A DNA stretch of 9,804 nt from Candidatus Woesearchaeota archaeon (GTDB lineage Archaea > Nanobdellota > Nanobdellia > Woesearchaeales > JACQNA01): positions 1-9,804 of the forward strand of contig JACQNA010000093.1 in assembly GCA_016203335.1 (NCBI GenBank), in the 5' to 3' direction. The notes beneath the pieces were generated by a model. The model was given only the letters and a program-made list of their open reading frames with translations, ran no database searches and had not been told where the DNA came from. Positions within the stretch are counted from its first letter, which is position 1. Every line of letters begins with the position of its first letter. A program made the translations under genes and the position numbers. This document shows, piece after piece, positions 1 through 5,753 of the stretch.

Positions 1-63
1 ACCACCTGGATCCAGAATGCCGGGCTGATCCGGATGTACATGGAGAAGAAGCACCATGGGTAA
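1..63 (+). CDS. secF: SecF, C-terminal end (partial)
   Basis: The first 20 codons are open from the window edge to a TAA at 61-63 and encode a tail ending in IQNAGLIRMYMEKKHHG. The gene starts outside the window. SecF is the smaller partner of SecD in the membrane complex that assists late steps of Sec-dependent export. In archaea secF commonly lies directly before secD, and here the two overlap by 8 bp (ATGGGTAA), which implies translational coupling. The identification rests mainly on this position plus a tail of the right type (aromatic and hydrophobic residues, then a basic end). The piece is too short to identify on its own. Confidence 0.75.
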   Translation, partial: TTWIQNAGLIRMYMEKKHHG

Positions 64-1780
64 AGCGGCTGCCATACTCAAGAATGCCCGCGTGATCATC
101 CTTATTGTTGCGCTGCTCCTTGCTGCACTTGCCATACATCCTGTCCTGAATCCAGAAGGCATCACGATCCGCTCGATCGCCAAGGGAAGCGCTGCCGCAC
201 TTGCCGGAATTGAGCAGCCCAGTGCGCAGGCCGCGCCAACCAGCAGGGAGCGCATCATCGCGCTGCAGGGAGAGGAGATCACTTCACTGGAGCAGTACGG
301 CAGCATTGTTTCCTCATTTGGGCAGGATACGTTTGTGACGCTGACGACGAATAAACGAACATATACATTTTCCCCTATCCCCATCACTGAAACCATCATC
401 CTCAACGAGACAGAGCTGGTGCCGAAGAATGTCACTGACCCGGAAACGAATCTTACCACCACTATCTTTGTCGAGGTGAACAAGACAAAGACCAACATTC
501 TCGGCATCCATGAGCTCGGCATCCGGGTAGGAGAAGCGGCAAGCTCCAACATCAGGAAAGGGCTTGATTTGCAAGGTGGTACTCGGGTGGTGCTGGAGCC
601 GGAAACTGCCATCAACCGGGATGACCTGGAATTCATCCTGGAGAACATGAAGCAGCGCCTGAATGTATTTGGGCTGAGCGATGTGACTGTCCGCGCTGCT
701 TCTGATCTGCCAACCTATCTCGGAGGCACGGGAAAAGACTTTATCATCGTGGAAATCGCCGGCGCCAATGAGGAGGAGGTCAAGGAGCTGCTTGCGCAGC
801 AGGGCAAGTTTGAGGCGAGCATCGGCAACCATACTGTCTTCCGCGGGGGCAGCGATATCCTCTATGTGTGCCGCTCTGCTGACTGCGCGGGGATAGACCC
901 CTTTAGCGGATGCAGCAGGGGGGCAGAAGGCTATTTCTGCAGGTTCCGCTTCTCTATCTCACTGAGCCCGGCTGCTGCAGAGCTGCAGGCATCGCTGACC
1001 AAGAATCTCACCATCATTCCCGGCAGCACCGGCGACCGCTCGCAGGGGTATCTTTCAGAGAAGCTCGACTTGTTCTTGGACAATGAGCTGGTGGACTCCC
1101 TGAATATCGGCGCGGATCTCAAGGGAAGGGCGGTGACTGATATTGAGATATCGGGCTCAGGCTCGGGAGTGAGCGAACAGGCTGCTGCCCAGAATGCGCT
1201 GCTGGAGATGAAGCGGCTGCAGACCATCCTGATCACCGGCTCGCTTCCGGTGAAGCTTTCCATTGTGAAAACAGACTCCATCTCCCCTGCACTGGGCAAG
1301 GCGTTCATCTCCAATGCCATCCAGACTGCGCTGTGGGTTATTCTCGCAGTCGCTGCGGTTATCTTTATCTATTACCGGAAGCTGAGCATCACGCTCCCGA
1401 TCATGATTACGCTGCTTGCCGAGGTTGTGCTGCTGTTGGGCGTTGCCGCGCTTATCGGCTGGAATATTGACCTGGCTGCCATTGCCGGCATCATCATTGT
1501 GCTGGGAACAGGGGTAGACCACCAGATTGTGATTACCGACGAGACCCTGCGGGGAGAGCGCTACCAGCTGCGCCTGAAGGACAAGATCAAGCAGGCATTC
1601 TTCATCATCATGGCTGCGTATTTCACCACTGTGGTGGCGCTTGTCCCGCTGCTGTTTGCCGGAGCAGGCTTGCTGAAAGGCTTTGCACTGACCAGCATCC
1701 TGGGAATCAGCATTGGCGTGTTTATTACCCGGCCGGCGTATGCCGCAATCATCGAGATACTCTTGAAGGACTCCGCATGA
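56..1780 (+). CDS. secD: Preprotein translocase subunit SecD, archaeal type, with PDZ-like insert
   Basis: 574 residues. SecD is an RND-fold membrane protein that works with SecF to pull exported proteins through SecYEG using the ion gradient. Visible in order: an N-terminal membrane helix (about 11-30); a PDZ-like segment (about 35-105; GITIRSIAKGSAAALAGI, then RIIALQGEEI); the SecD signature GLDLQGGTRVVLEPE (169-183); the large extracytoplasmic domain with four cysteines at 272, 277, 286 and 295; and five C-terminal helices from about 420, with the conserved GTGVDHQIVITDE motif (484-496). The ATG at 56 overlaps the secF stop, and GGAG at 42-45 can serve as its ribosome site. The stop overlaps the next start (ATGA). 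The family call is secure. The PDZ description is a pattern judgement. Confidence 0.96.
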   Translation: MGKAAAILKNARVIILIVALLLAALAIHPVLNPEGITIRSIAKGSAAALAGIEQPSAQAAPTSRERIIALQGEEITSLEQYGSIVSSFGQDTFVTLTTNKRTYTFSPIPITETIILNETELVPKNVTDPETNLTTTIFVEVNKTKTNILGIHELGIRVGEAASSNIRKGLDLQGGTRVVLEPETAINRDDLEFILENMKQRLNVFGLSDVTVRAASDLPTYLGGTGKDFIIVEIAGANEEEVKELLAQQGKFEASIGNHTVFRGGSDILYVCRSADCAGIDPFSGCSRGAEGYFCRFRFSISLSPAAAELQASLTKNLTIIPGSTGDRSQGYLSEKLDLFLDNELVDSLNIGADLKGRAVTDIEISGSGSGVSEQAAAQNALLEMKRLQTILITGSLPVKLSIVKTDSISPALGKAFISNAIQTALWVILAVAAVIFIYYRKLSITLPIMITLLAEVVLLLGVAALIGWNIDLAAIAGIIIVLGTGVDHQIVITDETLRGERYQLRLKDKIKQAFFIIMAAYFTTVVALVPLLFAGAGLLKGFALTSILGISIGVFITRPAYAAIIEILLKDSA

Positions 1781-2133
1781 GCAAAACAGAGCCCTGGGCA
1801 ATCGCATTGGTGATCGGGATGACCGTGCTCACTGCGCTTGGCCAGCTGCTCTACAAGATGGGGGCAAACAGAATATCCGGTGATATCCTTTCCCTTATCC
1901 TCAACTGGCAGCTGATCCTGGGGCTGGCGATCTATGCATTGGCTGCTCTCCTGCTGCTGATTGCGTTCCGCGGGGGCGAGCTTTCTGTGCTCTATCCGCT
2001 GGTTGCAACATCCTATGTCTGGGTGGGGCTGCTGTCCATGTATTTTCTGGGTGAGGCGATGAATGGCTTTAAGTGGGCGGGCATTGTGTTCATCATCCTT
2101 GGAGTGAGCAGCATCGGGAGGGGATCAAGATGA
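1777..2133 (+). CDS. Four-helix EamA/SMR-like transporter half, first of a pair
   Basis: 118 residues with four hydrophobic segments (about 7-26, 42-64, 68-90 and 98-113), the size and layout of a small multidrug resistance or half-EamA (ArnE/ArnF-like) protein. Such proteins must dimerise to form a transport path. The conserved stretch RGGELSVLYPLVATSYVW (65-82) recurs almost exactly in the next gene. The ATG overlaps the secD stop (ATGA) and follows an AAGGA-like ribosome site. The stop in turn overlaps the next start. Substrate is not evident: drug, lipid-linked sugar or metabolite export are all possible. No charge pattern clear enough to assign topology was seen. Confidence 0.84.
   Translation: MSKTEPWAIALVIGMTVLTALGQLLYKMGANRISGDILSLILNWQLILGLAIYALAALLLLIAFRGGELSVLYPLVATSYVWVGLLSMYFLGEAMNGFKWAGIVFIILGVSSIGRGSR
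2117..2126 (+). promoter_or_regulatory. Strong ribosome binding site deciding the 2130 start
   Basis: GGAGGGGATC differs at one base from GGAGGTGATC, the complement of the usual archaeal 16S rRNA 3' end. It ends three bases before the ATG at 2130, with the GGAGG core 8 bases from that ATG. It supports 2130, rather than the upstream in-frame ATG at 2073, as the start of the second transporter half. Confidence 0.75.
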
Positions 2134-2489
2134 GCACTCCGCTCTGGTCCATGGGGATTGTGCTGGTGGCGACCTTTATTGGCGCGTTCGGGGCATTGAT
2201 GCTGAAGAAGGCATCCGGGACACTCTCCCTGAGCATCTCTGCACTGCTGCACAACCACCATCTCCGCGAGGGAGTGATACTCTATGGCATCGGCACGCTC
2301 TTGTTTATCCCTGCGCTGCGCGCGGGCGAGCTTTCGGTGCTCTATCCCTTTGTTGCTACAGTATACATCTGGACGAGCATCCTTTCCCTGCTGTTCCTCC
2401 AGGAGCGCATGAACTTGTGGAAAATACTGGGAGTCCTGGGCATCATCATCGGGGTTACGCTGATCGGGGTGGGCAGCGCGTATGGCTAA
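2130..2489 (+). CDS. Four-helix EamA/SMR-like transporter half, second of a pair
   Basis: 119 residues from the ATG at 2130. An in-frame ATG exists at 2073, but it would put 19 polar, histidine-rich residues inside the preceding coding region. The 2130 start has an ATGA overlap and a ribosome site, GGAGGGGATC at 2117-2126, one base from a perfect anti-Shine-Dalgarno match. There are four hydrophobic helices and the motif RAGELSVLYPFVATVYIW (64-81), matching the neighbour. The pair looks like a tandem duplication whose products form a heterodimer. The last 8 bp overlap the UMP kinase start. Function as a transporter is inferred from architecture. The substrate is unknown. Confidence 0.84.
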   Translation: MSTPLWSMGIVLVATFIGAFGALMLKKASGTLSLSISALLHNHHLREGVILYGIGTLLFIPALRAGELSVLYPFVATVYIWTSILSLLFLQERMNLWKILGVLGIIIGVTLIGVGSAYG

Positions 2490-3165
2490 ACAGCGGAGAC
2501 TGATTATTCTTTCCCTGGGGGGATCCATCATTGTTCCTGATGCAATTGACGCGAATTTTTTACGGGAATTCCGCTCCGCAACCCTCTCACTGCTCCAAAA
2601 ATACAAATTCATCATTGTCTGCGGCGGGGGCAAGGTGTGCAGGGATTATATTGCTGCTGCAAAGGCAGTTCACGTGTTTGATGACCAAGTGTATGACCAA
2701 TTAGGCATCAAGGTCACTGAGGCAAACGCCCAGCTTATCCTCTCCATACTCCATGATGTTGCCCATTCTCCCATCCATCCGGATTACCGCAAGATTGTTG
2801 ATTTCAGCGACATTCTTATCGGATGCGGCTTCCTGCCCGGGACATCCACTGACTTTGACGCGGTGAAGTTTGCCGAGCATTATGGGGCAGATACGGTCAT
2901 TAATCTCTCCAATATTGCTTTTGTGTATAACAAAGACCCGAAGAAACATACAGATGCAAAGAAGATCGAGCGCATTTCCTGGAAAGAGTTCCGCAAGCTG
3001 GTGGGGGGTGAATGGAAAGCAGGCATGAGCCTGCCCTTTGATCCGATTGCGAGCACGCATGCTGAGCAGCTGGGCATCAAGGTAGTGATCATGGACGGCA
3101 GGAATCTTCCGAACTTCCGGCATTACCTGGAAGGGAAGAGGTTTCAGGGAACGGTGATTGGGTGA
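2482..3165 (+). CDS. pyrH: UMP kinase, archaeal type (amino acid kinase fold)
   Basis: 227 residues, the usual length for archaeal UMP kinase, which phosphorylates UMP to UDP with ATP in pyrimidine nucleotide synthesis. Visible: the phosphate-binding start LSLGGSIIVPD (10-20); GGGKVCRDYI (48-57); the nucleotide-site segment DQLGIKVTEANAQLI (72-86); PGTSTDFDAV (119-128); and the hallmark NIAFVYNKDPKKHTDAKKI (144-162), corresponding to the family's N-x-x-G-V-Y-D-K-D-P-K-K. The C-terminal half carries PFDPIA (185-190). The start overlaps the previous stop by 8 bp (ATGGCTAA), the same overlap geometry as secF/secD. It probably shares the secFD transcript. Other amino acid kinases (acetylglutamate, isopentenyl phosphate) fit less well. 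Confidence 0.9.
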   Translation: MAKQRRLIILSLGGSIIVPDAIDANFLREFRSATLSLLQKYKFIIVCGGGKVCRDYIAAAKAVHVFDDQVYDQLGIKVTEANAQLILSILHDVAHSPIHPDYRKIVDFSDILIGCGFLPGTSTDFDAVKFAEHYGADTVINLSNIAFVYNKDPKKHTDAKKIERISWKEFRKLVGGEWKAGMSLPFDPIASTHAEQLGIKVVIMDGRNLPNFRHYLEGKRFQGTVIG

Positions 3166-3173
3166 ACTCTTTT

Positions 3174-3188
3174 CAATACTTTTATATA
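3174..3188 (+). promoter_or_regulatory. TATA-box promoter for the ubiB operon
   Basis: In the 45-bp gap after the UMP kinase stop lies TTTATATA (3181-3188), a canonical archaeal TATA box, preceded by CAATACT as a weak BRE. The box centre (3184.5) is 26.5 bp from the A of the start codon at 3211, so transcription should begin at or beside the ATG and give a leaderless message. Confidence 0.75.
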
Positions 3189-3210
3189 TCATCCCTGCCT
3201 GAAGGAATGC

Positions 3211-4857
3211 ATGCCCTCCCGCCTTTCCCAGGACGTCAAGGATATCAAGAGATTAGAAGAGATCCTCCGGATACTCTTCTCCAGCGGCTTTGGCTACCTG
3301 ATTGACCGGCTGAAGCTCATCCATTTTCTTCCCCTGCGCCACCGGGTGCAGCGCGCCAAGTTCCGGCAGCGGGAGCCAAACCCTGCCCGGGTGCGGAAAC
3401 TGTTTGAGGAATTAGGGGGGACATTCATCAAGCTCGGGCAGCTGCTCAGCCTGCGGCCTGACTTAATCCCGCAGGAATACAGCACTGAGTTCGCCAAGCT
3501 GCAGGATAGTGTTCCTGCTTTCTCCGGAGAGGCTGCACAAGAGCTCTTCTTCGAGCAGGTTAAGGGAAAACGGAAGAAGATATCCTCTTTCACCAAGAAG
3601 CCGATTGCGGCAGCATCCATCGGCCAGGTCCATGAGGTGCTGCTTGCCTCTGGCGAGCGCCTGGCTGTCAAGATCCAGCGGCCGCATATTCAGGAAACCA
3701 TCCAGACAGACATCGACATCCTGCACAAGCTCGCAGAGCTGCTCGAATCCCATTATGAGCGTATCATCATTGACCCTGTTGCCATTGTGCAGGAATTTGA
3801 GCGCTATACCAAAAAAGAGCTGGACTACATTATCGAGGCAAAGAATATCGCTGCGATGCATGCCCATGCACAGGCGTCCCACCTCATCAAGGTGCCTCAA
3901 GTGTATCCGGAGCTCAGCACATCCAGTGTTCTTGCGATGGAATTTGTGAGCGGCACTCCGCTCTCCCGCGCGCAGCTTTCCCGCCAGGACAGAGAGCAGA
4001 TCGCCAGGCGGCTTTCCCACGCGATCTTCCACCAGGTGTTTGTTGACGGCATATTCCATGCGGACCCGCACCCGGGAAATATCTTCCTGCTGCCGCACCG
4101 GAGAATCGCCATGCTGGACTTCGGGATTGTCGGCAGGCTGCCCACTGAATTGCGCGAGCAGCTCTCGCAGCTGTTCATCTCCCTGATAGCAGGGAATATT
4201 GACGGCATCACCGAATCCATTCTTGCGCTGGGCGTGGTGCAGGGAGAGCCAAACATGGCTCAGCTGAAGGAGGACATCCATGATGCATTGAGCCCGTATT
4301 ATGGGGCACATCTTGAGCAGGTCAATCCCCTGGAGGTGTTCACCAAGCTTATCACCCTGGCAAAACAGCACCACCTGCTCCTTCCCACCAACTTCCTGCT
4401 GCTGGCAAAATGCGTGGTGACCGTGGAAAGCGTGTGCGCGTCCCTGGACCCGCACTATGACATTGTCGCGACCGCGCGCCCCTTTCTCAGAGGCATGGTG
4501 CATGAGAAGCACAGCCCCAAACAGGCTTTCCGCCAGCTGGTGTACCATACCAGCCGCTTCAAGAACTTCCTGCTGCGCCTGCCTGACCAGAGCACAGAAT
4601 TCGCCTACCGGATGCGCCATGCGGACCAGAAGATCAGCAACCTGGATACTGATGTCCGCAACCTCACTGTGGAGATGGACAAGTCCACCAACCGGATCGT
4701 GCTGGGGGTGACGATGGCAGCCCTGATTGTCGCTTCTGCGCTGATGGTGAACACCTACCGGACATTTTCCATCATCGGATTCAGCATTGCTTTCCTGCTC
4801 TTCTTTTACTTCCTCCTGCTCACAACCCATGAAAAACAAGAGGTGAAATACCTATGA
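3211..4857 (+). CDS. ubiB: ABC1/AarF/UbiB-family atypical protein kinase
   Basis: 548 residues. This family has a kinase-like fold, usually membrane-associated, that acts as an ATPase or kinase in quinone and isoprenoid-lipid metabolism. In archaea its substrate is not established. All signature elements are present: KLGQLLSLRPDLIP (74-87, KxGQ motif); PIAAASIGQVH (131-141, the alanine-rich loop that replaces the normal glycine loop); AVKIQRP (152-158) with the ATP-site lysine K154; E209; HADPHPGNIF (283-292) with catalytic D285 and N290; and LDFG (302-305). Two C-terminal membrane helices (about 496-513 and 519-538) follow a coiled linker, as in bacterial UbiB. The ATG is placed for a leaderless transcript from the 3181 TATA box. 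Its stop overlaps the next gene (ATGA). The symbol reflects the family, not proof of a ubiquinone role. Confidence 0.93.
   Translation: MPSRLSQDVKDIKRLEEILRILFSSGFGYLIDRLKLIHFLPLRHRVQRAKFRQREPNPARVRKLFEELGGTFIKLGQLLSLRPDLIPQEYSTEFAKLQDSVPAFSGEAAQELFFEQVKGKRKKISSFTKKPIAAASIGQVHEVLLASGERLAVKIQRPHIQETIQTDIDILHKLAELLESHYERIIIDPVAIVQEFERYTKKELDYIIEAKNIAAMHAHAQASHLIKVPQVYPELSTSSVLAMEFVSGTPLSRAQLSRQDREQIARRLSHAIFHQVFVDGIFHADPHPGNIFLLPHRRIAMLDFGIVGRLPTELREQLSQLFISLIAGNIDGITESILALGVVQGEPNMAQLKEDIHDALSPYYGAHLEQVNPLEVFTKLITLAKQHHLLLPTNFLLLAKCVVTVESVCASLDPHYDIVATARPFLRGMVHEKHSPKQAFRQLVYHTSRFKNFLLRLPDQSTEFAYRMRHADQKISNLDTDVRNLTVEMDKSTNRIVLGVTMAALIVASALMVNTYRTFSIIGFSIAFLLFFYFLLLTTHEKQEVKYL
4840..4846 (+). 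promoter_or_regulatory. Ribosome binding site for the arginine-rich ORF
   Basis: GAGGTGA lies inside the last codons of the UbiB-like gene and ends seven bases before the ATG at 4854. It matches the archaeal anti-Shine-Dalgarno well and is the main reason to accept the following unusual ORF as a real gene. Confidence 0.7.
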
Positions 4858-5174
4858 GGCTACGAAAAGGAATTCGGCTTGGCATCCGGCTGGCATCCAT
4901 TGCCCGCCGCAGGGGGATGAAATTCGCAACAACGCTTGCCGCGCAAAAGAAAATTGACCGGATGGCTGCACGAAAGCTCCTGGCAGAGGCGCGGCGTGCT
5001 GCCCGCGTGGCATCCCGGATGGCTGAGGCTGCTGCACAGCGGCAAATCTCCCGGCTGGATCCCGCGACACGGAAGGATGCGCGGGAGCTGCGGCGGCATG
5101 CCAGACTGCTCCACCGCCAGCTGCGTGCTGCCGTGAAAATCGCGGCACGGATGGCAAAACGCACGCTGCGCTAG
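4854..5174 (+). CDS. Very arginine/alanine-rich basic helical protein of unknown function
   Basis: 106 residues, not recognised as a named family. Composition by eye: 25 Arg, 8 Lys, 24 Ala and only 6 acidic residues, so net charge is about +27. There are no cysteines, almost no aromatics and a single proline (residue 70), so it should be one or two long helices with a short break. It could bind nucleic acid or acidic phospholipid headgroups. The latter would suit a partner of the membrane-bound UbiB-like kinase it is coupled to (ATGA overlap, strong GAGGTGA ribosome site). Antisense ORFs in this span look like composition shadows: they lack sense motifs and promoters. Its TAG interlocks with the stop of the converging gene. 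Confidence 0.72.
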   Translation: MRLRKGIRLGIRLASIARRRGMKFATTLAAQKKIDRMAARKLLAEARRAARVASRMAEAAAQRQISRLDPATRKDARELRRHARLLHRQLRAAVKIAARMAKRTLR

Positions 5175-5392
5175 CGCTTTTCTTTTTCGTGCGCATGGAT
5201 GCGCTCATCCAGGCTGCGGTCATTGCCGTCGCTGATGAACGGCATCCGCATCCGGAGCTTCCTGCCGCAGGAGCAGTGCCTGACCTTATAATGGAACTCC
5301 AGATGGAACTCTGATCTCCAGGAGCCTTCATGGCTCTGCCTGCAGTAGAGGCACACGTGCCTGAAATGGTGCTCTTTTGCGATCCGCTCCAT
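5171..5392 (-). CDS. Small zinc-ribbon-like protein, unknown function
   Basis: 73 residues read on the minus strand. Cysteines at 14 and 17 (HVCLYC) and at 40 and 42 (RHCSCGRKL) are spaced to hold one zinc ion. Between them is a histidine- and aromatic-rich strand region (EFHLEFHYKVRHC). The tail is polar (SLDERIHAHEKEKR). No enzyme motif is visible; a nucleic-acid- or protein-binding adaptor is the default guess. The ATG follows the cutA stop by 2 bp (TAAGGATGG), so the two genes form one transcript. The stop TAG shares the palindrome CTAG with the stop of the arginine-rich gene on the opposite strand, giving a 3-base tail-to-tail overlap (5172-5174 against 5171-5173). Confidence 0.74.
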   Translation of the reverse strand: MERIAKEHHFRHVCLYCRQSHEGSWRSEFHLEFHYKVRHCSCGRKLRMRMPFISDGNDRSLDERIHAHEKEKR

Positions 5393-5394
5393 CC

Positions 5395-5700
5395 TTATTT
5401 CACTTCTTTCTCCAGGTATGCGGCATACTCCTTGCTTACCTCAGAACTCTCCCCTGCGCAGATGCAGGGCACTTCATAGCTGTGGAGCCTTTTGATGATG
5501 GCAGCGGCTTCTTCAAACATTTCTTTTTTTGTCTTGAGGATCACCGCTACCTCTTTTGCTTTCTCTATTTTTCCCTTCCAGCGGTAGAGGGAAGCGATGG
5601 GAAAGATATTGGCGCAGGCGATCAACCGCTTCCGCAGAAGCTCTTTCGCAATCCGCTCTGCTTCTTGCTTGTCTTTGCAGGTGAGGTAGATGGAGAGCAT
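5395..5700 (-). CDS. cutA: Divalent-cation tolerance protein CutA1
   Basis: 101 residues from the ATG at 5700. CutA1 is a small, very stable trimeric protein of ferredoxin-like fold linked to copper and other metal tolerance. Its exact role is unsettled. Visible family features: an opening strand MLSIYLTCKD; ERIAKELLRKRLIACANIFP (15-34); SLYRWKGKI (37-45); EVAVILKTKKEMFEE (50-64); and LHSYEVPCI (72-80, the conserved YEVP). The tail after YEVP is less typical and has cysteines at 79 and 81. An ATG five codons upstream (5715) is possible. I prefer 5700 because it lies 27.5 bp from the centre of the palindromic TATA box, giving a leaderless start, and because family members usually begin at this strand. 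A zinc-ribbon gene follows 2 bp downstream. Confidence 0.92.
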   Translation of the reverse strand: MLSIYLTCKDKQEAERIAKELLRKRLIACANIFPIASLYRWKGKIEKAKEVAVILKTKKEMFEEAAAIIKRLHSYEVPCICAGESSEVSKEYAAYLEKEVK

Positions 5701-5722
5701 GCGCTGTTCGCCCATCCCTTAT

Positions 5723-5732
5723 ATTTATAAAT
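5723..5732. promoter_or_regulatory. Palindromic TATA box shared by divergent cutA and nop5
   Basis: ATTTATAAAT is identical to its own reverse complement. Its centre (5727.5) is 27.5 bp from the A of the cutA ATG (5700, minus) and 26.5 bp from the A of the nop5 ATG (5754, plus). A single box can therefore place leaderless starts in both directions. The whole divergent intergenic region is 53 bp, with no room for two independent promoters. Confidence 0.72.
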
Positions 5733-5753
5733 CTACCGGCACTTTGCTCTGCT

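Noticed and set aside
1157..1807. 216-residue minus-strand open frame opposite the end of secD
   Set aside because: Low-complexity, Gln/His/Asn-rich translation typical of an antisense shadow of membrane-helix codons. The sense strand encodes conserved SecD helices.
2073..2129. Upstream in-frame ATG extending the second transporter half by 19 residues
   Set aside because: The extension is polar and overlaps the previous gene deeply. The 2130 ATG has a near-perfect ribosome site and an ATGA overlap.
3463..4839. 458-residue minus-strand open frame opposite the UbiB-like gene
   Set aside because: It has no recognisable motif, promoter or ribosome site and lies fully antisense to a gene with every family motif. 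It is explained by codon bias of the sense gene.
4852..5331. 159-residue minus-strand frame over the arginine-rich gene and zinc-ribbon gene
   Set aside because: It overlaps the zinc-ribbon gene on the same strand in another frame and has no motif. The plus-strand gene has a strong ribosome site and stop-start overlap.
5701..5715. ATG five codons upstream of the chosen cutA start
   Set aside because: It would lie only about 12 bp from the TATA centre, upstream of the predicted transcript start. The family usually begins at the ATG at 5700.
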